Of a stretch of 38,398 nucleotides of DNA, positions 6,506 through 13,684 are shown one piece after another. The DNA lies in the NCBI GenBank assembly GCA_017936385.1, contig JAGBFQ010000036.1, forward strand, positions 1-38,398. Direction: 5' to 3'. Source of the stretch: Rikenellaceae bacterium (lineage in GTDB: Bacteria > Bacteroidota > Bacteroidia > Bacteroidales > Rikenellaceae). Under the pieces are notes generated by a model. It saw only the letters and a list, made by a program, of their open reading frames with translations, ran no database searches and was not told where the DNA came from. The first letter of the stretch is position 1; every line of letters starts with the position of its first letter. The position numbers and the translations under genes are program-made.

Positions 6506-7954
6506 TTAGAGCGAATCGCCAAAGTCCTTGCGGAACTTCGAGACCAGTTTCTCAGGCCAGTCGCTCGTCGGAGCCAAACCACCCATAAAGAATCGCAGCA
6601 CGGGCGGCTCGTAGGTAAATTTCAAACCGCCAATCAGCTCGCGGTTATCCCACAACCATTGCAGACGGTCAATAACATAGTTGACCTGCGAGAGCGTGAA
6701 CACCCTACGCGGAACGGCCAAACGCAACAATTCGGCATCGGCCAGCACATCGTTACCCTCTTCGTCACGAATCGAACTGATGGTACCGCGCTCCATGGCA
6801 CGCACACCCGAAATCAGATACAATGCGGCGGCCAACGCACCTGCGGGATACTCCGCTTGCGGGATGTGCTCACAGAATTTGCCTGCGTCGATGTGGCAAC
6901 CCAGCACACCCGGAGGTGTGATTACGGGAATACCCGCTGCATCCAGTTGCTCGACCATATATTTAATAAAAGTTGGGCTTTGCGAAATCATCGTTTCGTC
7001 GAGTGTCTCATTCAGACCCACAGCCATAGTCTCGATTTCGCGCACCGAGATACCACCGTATGTCAAGAAACCTTCGAACAGAGGTATGAGTGCCTCCATT
7101 TTGGCATATATGTCGCGTCGGTTGGTGCAGATACCGCCACCACGCGACGAGCTGAGCTTACGAGCCGAGAAATACACAAGGTCGGCCAGACCTGTCATCG
7201 TGCGCAGGATGTCGCCCATCGAGTTCTCTTTCCACGCATCCTCACGCTGTTTTACGAGGAATGCGTTTTCGCCCAACAGCGAAGCATCCAGCACCAGCAT
7301 AATGCCATATTTATCACACACCGCGCGTACATCCATCAGGTTGCGAATCGAGAATGGCTGACCACCAATCAGGTTGGTCGAGGCCTCCATACGCACAAAC
7401 GGAATCTTGTCGACACCGTGACGTTGGATGCAGGCCTCGAGTTTGTCGATATCCATATTACCCTTGAACGGGTGGTCGCTGTGCAATACAAGTGCTCGGT
7501 CGTGATACAACTCCTCGATTACACCGCCGCGCTCCATTACGTGCGCCAGGGTTGTGGTGAAGTGGTAGTTTGTGGGGACTACGTTGCCCGGTTTGACGAA
7601 TGCGTGACAGATAACGTTCTCGGCGGCGCGTCCTTGGTGAACGGGCAACAGATACTTTTTGCCCAACACATCCAGCACAGCCTTTTGCAGACGTTCGAAC
7701 GATTGTGAACCTGCATAGGCGTCGTCGGCTTGAAACATGGCAGCCACTTGATTGTCGCTCATTGCGTTGGTACCCGAGTCGGTAAGCATATCGAGGAAGA
7801 CGTCTTTGGTGCTCAGTCGGAAGGTGTTGAAACCAGCCTCGTTTATTGCGTCCAGACGTCGGTTGATAGGTACAAGGTGAAGTTTTTGAACTACGCGAAC
7901 TTTATGCAGTTCAAGGGGCATTTCGCCCATCTTGTAGAATTTGATGTTTGCCAT
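6506..7954 (-). CDS. PLP-dependent beta-eliminating lyase, tryptophanase/tyrosine phenol-lyase family
   Basis: The 482-aa protein follows the tryptophanase (TnaA)/tyrosine phenol-lyase (TPL) fold end to end: LTDSGTNAMSD (57-67), DDAYAGS with general-acid Tyr80, VHQGRAAEN (105-113), NLIGGQP (194-200), Asp223 for the PLP ring nitrogen and Lys266 for the Schiff base. Substrate-ring positions look TPL-like: Thr133 (TPL Thr124, TnaA Asp137), Arg389 in AMERG (TPL Arg381) and Phe455 in LRFF (TPL Phe448, TnaA His463). Two features depart from both families. The Arg three residues after the PLP Asp is Leu226. The lysine loop reads SARKLSSSRGGGI, where the references have S-A/G-KKD. Products would be pyruvate, ammonia and a leaving group (phenol, indole or H2S). 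It may be a distinct subclade. The gene is monocistronic with its own promoter and terminator. Confidence 0.85.
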   Translation of the reverse strand: MANIKFYKMGEMPLELHKVRVVQKLHLVPINRRLDAINEAGFNTFRLSTKDVFLDMLTDSGTNAMSDNQVAAMFQADDAYAGSQSFERLQKAVLDVLGKKYLLPVHQGRAAENVICHAFVKPGNVVPTNYHFTTTLAHVMERGGVIEELYHDRALVLHSDHPFKGNMDIDKLEACIQRHGVDKIPFVRMEASTNLIGGQPFSIRNLMDVRAVCDKYGIMLVLDASLLGENAFLVKQREDAWKENSMGDILRTMTGLADLVYFSARKLSSSRGGGICTNRRDIYAKMEALIPLFEGFLTYGGISVREIETMAVGLNETLDETMISQSPTFIKYMVEQLDAAGIPVITPPGVLGCHIDAGKFCEHIPQAEYPAGALAAALYLISGVRAMERGTISSIRDEEGNDVLADAELLRLAVPRRVFTLSQVNYVIDRLQWLWDNRELIGGLKFTYEPPVLRFFMGGLAPTSDWPEKLVSKFRKDFGDSL

Positions 7955-8054
7955 AATGTGTTATTTTGAATTTGTTTCGGATTCTGTTTGGGAGTAGTTT
8001 GGGTTTGGGTATGTTTGGGTTATATTGGCCTTCAAGCCATAAACTGTGGCGTTA

Positions 8055-8099
8055 TTGCCTTCTTTGCCTTCTTTGCCTTCTTTGTCCTCTTTGCCCTCT
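8055..8099. repeat. 9-bp tandem repeat, five units
   Basis: Units TTGCCTTCT (8055-8063, 8064-8072, 8073-8081), then TTGTCCTCT and TTGCCCTCT. Three are identical and two carry transitions. Being in the predicted untranslated leader of the lyase gene, it could vary in length by slippage. Confidence 0.9.
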
Positions 8100-8141
8100 T
8101 TGGTTGTTAAGTTTGGGTTGTTTTCTTTGGTTTAGCTGTTG

Positions 8142-8173
8142 CAAATATACGAAGTCTAAAATTAAAAAACAAA
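8142..8173 (-). promoter_or_regulatory. Promoter of the beta-eliminating lyase
   Basis: On the minus strand TTTG (8170-8173), a 20-bp spacer and TATATTTG (8142-8149) match the Bacteroidetes consensus fully. The predicted start near 8136 gives a ~180-nt leader, unusually long for this window. Confidence 0.75.
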
Positions 8174-8259
8174 CATTTTGTTGTATTTTTAACATTAATT
8201 TTATTTTTCACATTTTCCCACCCTCTCAAATAACTTTTTTTTCGTAATTAAATTATCAG

Positions 8260-8290
8260 TTTGTATGATACCTAAAAATTTAGTATATTG
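8260..8290 (+). promoter_or_regulatory. Putative promoter of the small lipoprotein
   Basis: TTTG (8260-8263), a 20-bp spacer and TATATTG (8284-8290), one base short of TAnnTTTG. The predicted start is about 20 nt before the ATG at 8318. Confidence 0.5.
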
Positions 8291-8317
8291 CACTCGCAAA
8301 CCAACACTTACCTACTT

Positions 8318-9055
8318 ATGAAAAGATTGTTTTTATTTTTTATCGCTATACTTTTTGTTGCGTGCGGAGGTCACGGTAATCGCATTTGGGAGAACTCCTA
8401 TATTTTGTGGTATGCGCCTGCGCATCCTCAATTAAAAGAGCACTACGCTATCAACTCTTCAGGAAATCCTGTCGGCGTGCCCGAATATAGTATCGAGGTT
8501 TGGGGTAGGAGTAGCGACGCGCCTATTCCGAGTTTTGCCAAGTCTTGTAGTTACGACAACAACAAATCTCTGTACAAACAATTGTGCCAAAAGCACCACG
8601 ACAACAGTTACAAGGAGGAGCGATACGAATGGCCCAACACACCAGACGTGAATGATGCCTACATAGCGGTGTCGGCTGACTTTGTCGACATAGACATTAC
8701 CTGTTCGCCTGCCTACGACGACGCTCATCCCGATGGAAGTTCGGTTGCGGATATTGTAAAGGTAACCTTCACTACTCTAAAACCCTTTATTGACGCGGGC
8801 TACAAGTACACACAAAACAATTCGGAGTGGAACTGCGGACTGGCGTGTTGCACTCACCCTAACTACTATCACTACGTCAAGATGATGAACGAGATGACCG
8901 CGCGCGATATGATTCTGCTTGGTCCTACTATGAATTTGGAGTTTGTGACTCCTCCTGCCACTCAGCGCATCTACACTTTGGTATTGACAATGGTTACCGA
9001 CGAGGGTGATGTGTACACCAACCGAATGACGGTCCAAATGCCCATAGAACGATAG
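8318..9055 (+). CDS. Hypothetical lipoprotein, 245 aa
   Basis: I do not recognise a family. Starting at the ATG at 8318, the protein opens MKRLFLFFIAILFVACGGHG, a clean lipoprotein signal with the acylated Cys at 16. An upstream in-frame TTG at 8288 overlaps the -7 promoter element and is rejected as start. The mature part is rich in Tyr, Asn and Asp, contains paired cysteines (CGLACC near 180) and ends in a strand-rich segment, IYTLVLTMVTDEGDVYTNRM. It looks like an all-beta cell-envelope domain. It is single, with its own promoter, and its stop codon lies 7 bp from the convergent DUF554 gene without a terminator between them. Confidence 0.7.
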   Translation: MKRLFLFFIAILFVACGGHGNRIWENSYILWYAPAHPQLKEHYAINSSGNPVGVPEYSIEVWGRSSDAPIPSFAKSCSYDNNKSLYKQLCQKHHDNSYKEERYEWPNTPDVNDAYIAVSADFVDIDITCSPAYDDAHPDGSSVADIVKVTFTTLKPFIDAGYKYTQNNSEWNCGLACCTHPNYYHYVKMMNEMTARDMILLGPTMNLEFVTPPATQRIYTLVLTMVTDEGDVYTNRMTVQMPIER

Positions 9056-9062
9056 AATAAGA

Positions 9063-9740
9063 CTACGCCACAAACCACGCCAATAGCGGGGCATAGATAA
9101 GTGCGGGCAGCATATCGGCTGTCCGCACCTCTTTTATGCGCAACAGTGTAAGACCGATACCCATCAACATCAGACCACCCACGGCTGTCATTTCGGCTAT
9201 CATCCCTTCGTTCATCAGGGGGCTCAACCATTCGGCACACAACGTGAGCGCACCCTGATAAAGCAGCAGCGGCACAATCGAGAACATAACTCCCACGCCC
9301 GCAACCGAGGCCAGCGCCACGGCCGAAATTCCGTCAATCACGCTCTTTGTATATAACAGTGTCGGATACTCGCCCAGGCCGTCCTCAAATGCGCCGAGGA
9401 TTGTCATACTTCCCACGCAGTAGAGCAGTGTTGCGCCCACCAGCCCTTCGGTGAAACGCTCACCTCCGATGCGTACCTTGCGGCGGGTCCATTCAGCCAG
9501 ACGGTTGAGTCCTCGTTCGATTCCGAGCAGATGCCCCGTAGCCGCACCCAAGGCGATGCTTACCACCGAGATAATCATATTATCGGATTCGAGCGTCATC
9601 GAGATTCCGATGGCGCACACAACAAGTCCGAGAGCCTGGAATATAATTTCCTGCAATCTCTCGGGCATACGTCGTCCGAGAGCCATTCCGAGCCCTGCGC
9701 CCACCACCACGGTGGCCATATTTACAAGTGTTCCTGTCAT
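9063..9740 (-). CDS. DUF554-family membrane protein (YdfK-like)
   Basis: From the ATG at 9740 the protein is 225 aa and strongly hydrophobic, with about six to seven membrane segments. It begins MTGTLVNMATVVVGAGLGMA; GRRMPERLQEIIFQALGLVV, GAATGHLLGIERGLNRL, FTEGLVGATLLYCVGSMTILGA and LLYTKSVIDGISAVALAS are typical of DUF554 inner-membrane proteins. The function of the family is unknown; transport is often suspected. A longer frame from 9827 would run into the GH32 gene and adds no conserved sequence. It starts 10 bp after the GH32 stop, so it is probably cotranscribed with the fructanase, though a shared role is not evident. Confidence 0.85.
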   Translation of the reverse strand: MTGTLVNMATVVVGAGLGMALGRRMPERLQEIIFQALGLVVCAIGISMTLESDNMIISVVSIALGAATGHLLGIERGLNRLAEWTRRKVRIGGERFTEGLVGATLLYCVGSMTILGAFEDGLGEYPTLLYTKSVIDGISAVALASVAGVGVMFSIVPLLLYQGALTLCAEWLSPLMNEGMIAEMTAVGGLMLMGIGLTLLRIKEVRTADMLPALIYAPLLAWFVA

Positions 9741-9750
9741 TGTTTGTTTA

Positions 9751-11586
9751 TTAGTTATTGGAAGTAGTAATATTTCGCACTTCAATACCATGCACCTCAC
9801 ACGGCTGGTCGGCCGAGAGTACCACACGGTCGAGTGCGGATGCAGGGAATAGCGTGGTCGTCATCACCCAACGCCCCGACTGCTCAAAACACTCCACCGA
9901 ACTGCGGTCAACCCACAGACTCAAGGCCAAACGACCGTCAGTTGTAGGCGGTACACTGATTTGTTGCTCTGGGGTGAGCCCATCCACGGGTCTATTCTCG
10001 CCTTGAAGTCCGTAATGTAGTGCCGCCGTAGCCTCCCAACTATTCGAGAATTTGGGATGCGTATATGTATTGCGGTCGCACGTCAAAAGGCAGGTGCGGG
10101 TGTCGTACTTCAGGGTCAGTTTGTCACCCTCTGCATTGAGCAGAGTAATGCCATACACGCCTTCGTCCGTTGGTTTCATTGTCAGATTCAGGCGATAACC
10201 TTGCTCGGCCGATTCGATGCGCAGAGTATCGCTCACACCCTCTACCGTGCAATCAGGAAAGGTTGTTGCCGAGCTGAGAGCTGCCTCCATCTCGGACGAG
10301 GGAAGTGAACCGAGGTAGGCCAGTCCGTCGTGCGAATAGAGATAGAGGTCGCGTGCCGCAGTATTGGCGCTTCGGAAAGCTGTGGTAGGCACCGAATCGC
10401 AGTAGTTCCAATTGCTCATCCAACCGATAATCACGGGTCGGTTATCGGGTGCGTTGTTCCACCCCACGCTTGCGTAGTTGTCTGCACCGTGGTCCATCCA
10501 ACGGGTTACGTTAGGCGGAGTATCGCATACAAATTCATGTCCGTCGAACTCTCCCGTGAGGTATTGTGTAGCCGAGCCGCCAGTGGGACCTCCGGGGTTG
10601 ATGTTGCAAATCAGCACCCACTTCTTGTGGTTTGGGTCACCATCAACTGCCATCTGAAACATATCTGGACACTCCCACACGCCGCCATGGCCGCCATAAC
10701 CCTCGCCGAACGAACTTTCATACTGCCACTCTTTGAGGTTCACCGACGAGTAGTACTCCATGTGGTGTCCCGCAGCCAGCACCATAATCCAGCGTTGGCT
10801 GTCGTTGTGGTAAAACACTTTTGGGTCGCGGAAATTGCGTGATGGCGAGGTTAGAATCGGGTTTGCTTCGTATTTCGTAAAGGTATAACCTCCGTCGGTC
10901 GAGTAGGCCATGCACTGCACCTGCGGAGGTCCCCACGCCGTGTAGAATGCCACTACTGCATTCTTGCCGAAACCTGCCGAGTTGTGAACATCCACCACAC
11001 ACGAACCCGAAGCGCACGAACCCAGCGAATCGGGAGCCAACACAGACGGATGGTGTTGCCACTTCACAAGGTCAGTCGAGGTGGAGTGTCCCCAATGGAT
11101 GTTGCCGTGACGGTTGCCATAGGGATTGTATTGATAGTATAGATGCCACACGCCGTTGAGGTAAAACATGCCATTGGGGTCGTTCATCCAACCATAGGGA
11201 GGTGTGTGGTGCCATACGGGACGCAAAGGGTCGTGAGCAGGTGCAAAACCATCGGCCGTGCGAAGGGAATCCCAACACATCGCCGTCGAATCGAGCCTGA
11301 TGTTCAGATGGCTCATCATCGGATGATTGTCGATCTCAAAGGGAACATAGTAGTCAACACGAGTGCGTGCCAGACGTATGTACAGACGTTGCAGGAGGGA
11401 ATCTTCGGCGCAAACCTCCACGCGGCTCGATGGCGCACAGTCCTCGATTGGAAGCAGCAGATAACGTGGCGAACCCTCAATCGAAAGGTGCCCTATACCG
11501 TCGTCGGAGTGAGTAACCACAATACGTTCGGAGGTGCAGCCGCCCAAGAGTATCGCAGCGAGCATAGCAAAAAGTATACGTTTCAT
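9751..11586 (-). CDS. GH32 glycoside hydrolase (fructanase/invertase type), lipoprotein
   Basis: The 611-aa protein has a lipoprotein signal (MKRILFAMLAAILLGGC, Cys17). Residues 20-120 form an extra N-terminal beta domain like that in Bacteroides GH32 enzymes (DUF4980 type). The five-bladed propeller has all catalytic landmarks: GWMNDPNG with nucleophile Asp136, FRDPK with the transition-state stabiliser Asp254, and WECPD with acid/base Glu305. A C-terminal beta-sandwich ends with LSLWVDRSSVECFEQSGR, the typical GH32 signature. It should hydrolyse beta-fructosides (sucrose, inulin or levan) in the periplasm or at the surface. No SusC/SusD pair or fructokinase is nearby, so this is an isolated fructan enzyme. 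It is followed by the DUF554 gene. Confidence 0.93.
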   Translation of the reverse strand: MKRILFAMLAAILLGGCTSERIVVTHSDDGIGHLSIEGSPRYLLLPIEDCAPSSRVEVCAEDSLLQRLYIRLARTRVDYYVPFEIDNHPMMSHLNIRLDSTAMCWDSLRTADGFAPAHDPLRPVWHHTPPYGWMNDPNGMFYLNGVWHLYYQYNPYGNRHGNIHWGHSTSTDLVKWQHHPSVLAPDSLGSCASGSCVVDVHNSAGFGKNAVVAFYTAWGPPQVQCMAYSTDGGYTFTKYEANPILTSPSRNFRDPKVFYHNDSQRWIMVLAAGHHMEYYSSVNLKEWQYESSFGEGYGGHGGVWECPDMFQMAVDGDPNHKKWVLICNINPGGPTGGSATQYLTGEFDGHEFVCDTPPNVTRWMDHGADNYASVGWNNAPDNRPVIIGWMSNWNYCDSVPTTAFRSANTAARDLYLYSHDGLAYLGSLPSSEMEAALSSATTFPDCTVEGVSDTLRIESAEQGYRLNLTMKPTDEGVYGITLLNAEGDKLTLKYDTRTCLLTCDRNTYTHPKFSNSWEATAALHYGLQGENRPVDGLTPEQQISVPPTTDGRLALSLWVDRSSVECFEQSGRWVMTTTLFPASALDRVVLSADQPCEVHGIEVRNITTSNN

Positions 11587-11607
11587 GACGAGTTAGTTAG
11601 GTAAACA

Positions 11608-11615
11608 CAAAAGTA
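11608..11615 (-). promoter_or_regulatory. Putative -7 element of the GH32 gene
   Basis: On the minus strand TACTTTTG fits TAnnTTTG, 22 bp upstream of the start codon. No clear -33 TTTG is seen, so support is partial. Confidence 0.4.
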
Positions 11616-11779
11616 GTGATAATTTGTTGATTGGAAAAATTTGGAGCAAAATAATTGGTTAGCAGGAGGGGGATTTCTGAAAATTTGTGCAACAACTGAA
11701 AAATCAACGTAATACCAGGTCATAGCAACGCTCATACAACTCTTTTGTGTCGGATGGCAAAAATACCAAGAAATAGTTA

Positions 11780-11810
11780 TTGGCGTTGTTGTGTAAAGTT
11801 TGTATCTTTG
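11780..11810 (+). promoter_or_regulatory. Promoter of the metal-efflux operon
   Basis: TTG (11780-11782), a 20-bp spacer and TATCTTTG (11803-11810). The ATG at 11819 is only 8 bp downstream of the -7 box, so the transcript would be almost leaderless. Confidence 0.65.
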
Positions 11811-11818
11811 CCCGTGGA

Positions 11819-12259
11819 ATGAAACAACACCTCGCCATATTGTTCGTGTCGCTGGCATTGGCCGCCATGTGCGTGCTGGAGTGCCTGCCCCATCACCACC
11901 ACGGAGATGTGGTGTGTTTTGGCGTGGAACTTGCCGAACAGCAGGAGTGCCACTCACAACTCTGCTGTGGCGATGCTCTCCACCATGCCGAGGGTGCTTG
12001 TGACTCGCACTCCGAGGGTAACCCGCACGGCGAGGATGATTGCTCGCTGGCCGACGCTTTTCACAAACTATTGGCCGCTTCGGAGATTCGTGGGGATATA
12101 CCCTGCATTGAGGTGGCTCTGCCTGCGTGGCAGGAGTCGGTGTGCGAATGCCTTGACGAGAAGTGCTGCACCCACCACGGCTATTGTCACCTTACCCCAA
12201 CACCTTACGAATCACCATACCTTGGTGTAAGGGCGTTGCGTGCCCCTCCCGTTGCATAA
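11819..12259 (+). CDS. Exported Cys/His-rich protein, first gene of the metal-efflux operon
   Basis: The 146-aa protein starts MKQHLAILFVSLALAAMCVL, an export signal, followed by CLPHHHHGDVVCFGVE. The mature part is full of possible metal ligands: HSQLCCGD, HHAEGACDSHSEGNPHGEDD, CECLDEKCCTHHGYCH. It resembles small Bacteroidetes proteins of the DUF6769 kind found next to RND metal pumps, although I assign this from memory. A periplasmic metal-binding or sensing role is inferred from composition and from its place upstream of the adaptor, pump and outer-membrane genes. The ATG at 11819 is chosen because upstream in-frame codons overlap the promoter. Confidence 0.72.
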   Translation: MKQHLAILFVSLALAAMCVLECLPHHHHGDVVCFGVELAEQQECHSQLCCGDALHHAEGACDSHSEGNPHGEDDCSLADAFHKLLAASEIRGDIPCIEVALPAWQESVCECLDEKCCTHHGYCHLTPTPYESPYLGVRALRAPPVA

Positions 12260-12339
12260 AGACGTGTATAATCAGGGCGACTCCTGCATTGTACAATCCC
12301 CCCCCATCCGACGCACCCTGTTGTCGGTGGCTTTATGCA
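12253..12339. promoter_or_regulatory. Structured intergenic segment in the efflux operon
   Basis: TGCATAAAG (12253-12261) and CTTTATGCA (12331-12339) form a 9-bp closing stem around the 108-bp gap. Inside are CAGG/CCTG, the 10-bp palindrome ATTGTACAAT (12288-12297) and CCGAC/GTCGG (about 12307-12326). It could be an RNA control element or an operator. No known riboswitch consensus is recognised. Confidence 0.45.
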
Positions 12340-12367
12340 TTATCAAACGGAATAAATCCACAAAACC

Positions 12368-13669
12368 ATGAACATAAAACATCTTACGTTGCTGGCTGCG
12401 GCCGCAATGTTCGCGGCTTGCGGTGGCCGCAACAACACCGCCCACGAGCACGAGCACGACCACCAAGGTCACACTCACACCACCCATACCCACGAGGCAC
12501 ACAGCCACGAGGGTCATACTCATGACGAACACAACCATCAAGGTCACAACCACACCGAACACGAAACTCACGCCGAACACTCGCACGAAGGCCACAATCA
12601 CAATGCACACGAAGGCCATGAGGGTCACGACCATGGTGCCGAGGCCCACGCCGATGGCGAGATTGTATTCTCGGCCGAGCAAGCCGAGGCCGCAGGACTT
12701 CAAACCGAGGTGCTGAAAGCGGCCGATTTTGCCGAGATTATTGCCACTTCGGGCGTTGTGGAGTCGGCTCCCACGAATCGCACTGCTGTGGTTGCTCCTG
12801 CGGCAGGCGTACTGACCTTACGTAATATCTATGTTGGCAGCCGCGTCCACAAGGGACAAGTCTTGGCTACACTGTCGGGTCGACGCATCGCCGAGGGTGA
12901 CCCCGCCGAGCAGGTGCGCATAGATTACGAATTGGCTCGCAAGGAGTGGGAACGCGCAGGCCGCCTTGTCGAACAGAAAATCATCTCCGAGCAGGAGTAC
13001 GACCGCCTGACCTCGACCTATGAATCAGCTCGTCGCCGCTACGAAGCGTTGGCTTCGGAGGAGGGCGAAGGAATCGTTGTCAAGTCGCCCGTCGATGGAT
13101 ACATTGTTGCATGTGACGCCGCCAATGGCGACTACGTGCAGACGGGTAAGGCGTTGTTTACCATAACCGCCGGCAACCGCATGACCTTGACTGCCGACCT
13201 GCCCGTGGGCAAAACCAACCTTTTGAGTGATATCGTATCGGCCAACTTCATGCTTCCTTATAGCGACAAAGTCTATTCGATGGCCGAGTTGGGTGGACGC
13301 ATCGAGGCTGTTGGCCGTTGTGCCGATGGCGCTGCTTACCTGCCCGTAACCTTTGTTTTTAATGCACCGGCCGAGGTACTGAGCGGAACTTTTGCCGAGG
13401 TGTGGCTCGTTGGCCGCACCGAGAGCGACATTGTGAGCGTTCCCAAAGAGGCTCTTACCGAGGAGCAGGGTCTGCATTTTGTCTACGTTCGACTCGATAG
13501 CGAGTGCTACCGCAAACAGGAGGTTCGCACCGTAGCCACAGACGGCCGCCGCGTGGCAATCGAGGGTACTGACTTGGAGGGCCTCGAAATCGTAACACGT
13601 GGTGTCTATCAAGTCAAACTTGCCGCCAATGCAAGCATTATTCCCGAGGGACACAGTCATAACCACTAA
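12368..13669 (+). CDS. RND efflux periplasmic adaptor with His-rich N-terminus (CusB/CzcB family)
   Basis: The 433-aa lipoprotein (AACGG, Cys18) has about 27 histidines between residues 26 and 97, in repeats such as HEGHTH and HQGHNH; the C-terminus ends EGHSHNH. The rest is a membrane-fusion protein: a lipoyl-like half near 120-165 (VVAPAAGVLTL, GSRVHKGQVLATLSG), an alpha-helical hairpin (about 175-230), the second lipoyl half (GIVVKSPVDGYIVACDAANG) and a beta-barrel domain. It bridges the pump and outer-membrane channel, and in Cus-type systems hands metal to the pump. The His-rich tail suggests Zn, Ni, Co or Cu binding before extrusion. The metal cannot be fixed from sequence. The pump gene follows after 15 bp. 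Confidence 0.92.
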   Translation: MNIKHLTLLAAAAMFAACGGRNNTAHEHEHDHQGHTHTTHTHEAHSHEGHTHDEHNHQGHNHTEHETHAEHSHEGHNHNAHEGHEGHDHGAEAHADGEIVFSAEQAEAAGLQTEVLKAADFAEIIATSGVVESAPTNRTAVVAPAAGVLTLRNIYVGSRVHKGQVLATLSGRRIAEGDPAEQVRIDYELARKEWERAGRLVEQKIISEQEYDRLTSTYESARRRYEALASEEGEGIVVKSPVDGYIVACDAANGDYVQTGKALFTITAGNRMTLTADLPVGKTNLLSDIVSANFMLPYSDKVYSMAELGGRIEAVGRCADGAAYLPVTFVFNAPAEVLSGTFAEVWLVGRTESDIVSVPKEALTEEQGLHFVYVRLDSECYRKQEVRTVATDGRRVAIEGTDLEGLEIVTRGVYQVKLAANASIIPEGHSHNH

Positions 13670-13684
13670 ACTTCGCACACAGCT

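Larger units (their letters stand above)
7955..8317. other. Divergent intergenic region with lyase leader
   Basis: These 363 bp separate the lyase (-) from the small lipoprotein (+). They hold the ~180-nt lyase leader with a 9-bp tandem repeat (8055-8099), the lyase promoter (8142-8173), an AT-rich stretch and the lipoprotein promoter (8260-8290). No gene is supported. A minus-strand frame through the repeat (KEGKEDKEGKEGKEG) has no usable start codon. Confidence 0.7.

Noticed and set aside
8055-8099. CRISPR-like array
   Set aside because: The units are 9 bp, directly adjacent and without spacers. It is a simple tandem repeat.
7966-8140. Possible TnaC-like leader peptide, or a short Leu/Cys-rich plus-strand gene at 7966-8247
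   Set aside because: The minus-strand frame through the 9-bp repeat has no start codon and no Trp. The plus-strand frame is made of the repeat and T-rich leader and lies antisense to the lyase leader.
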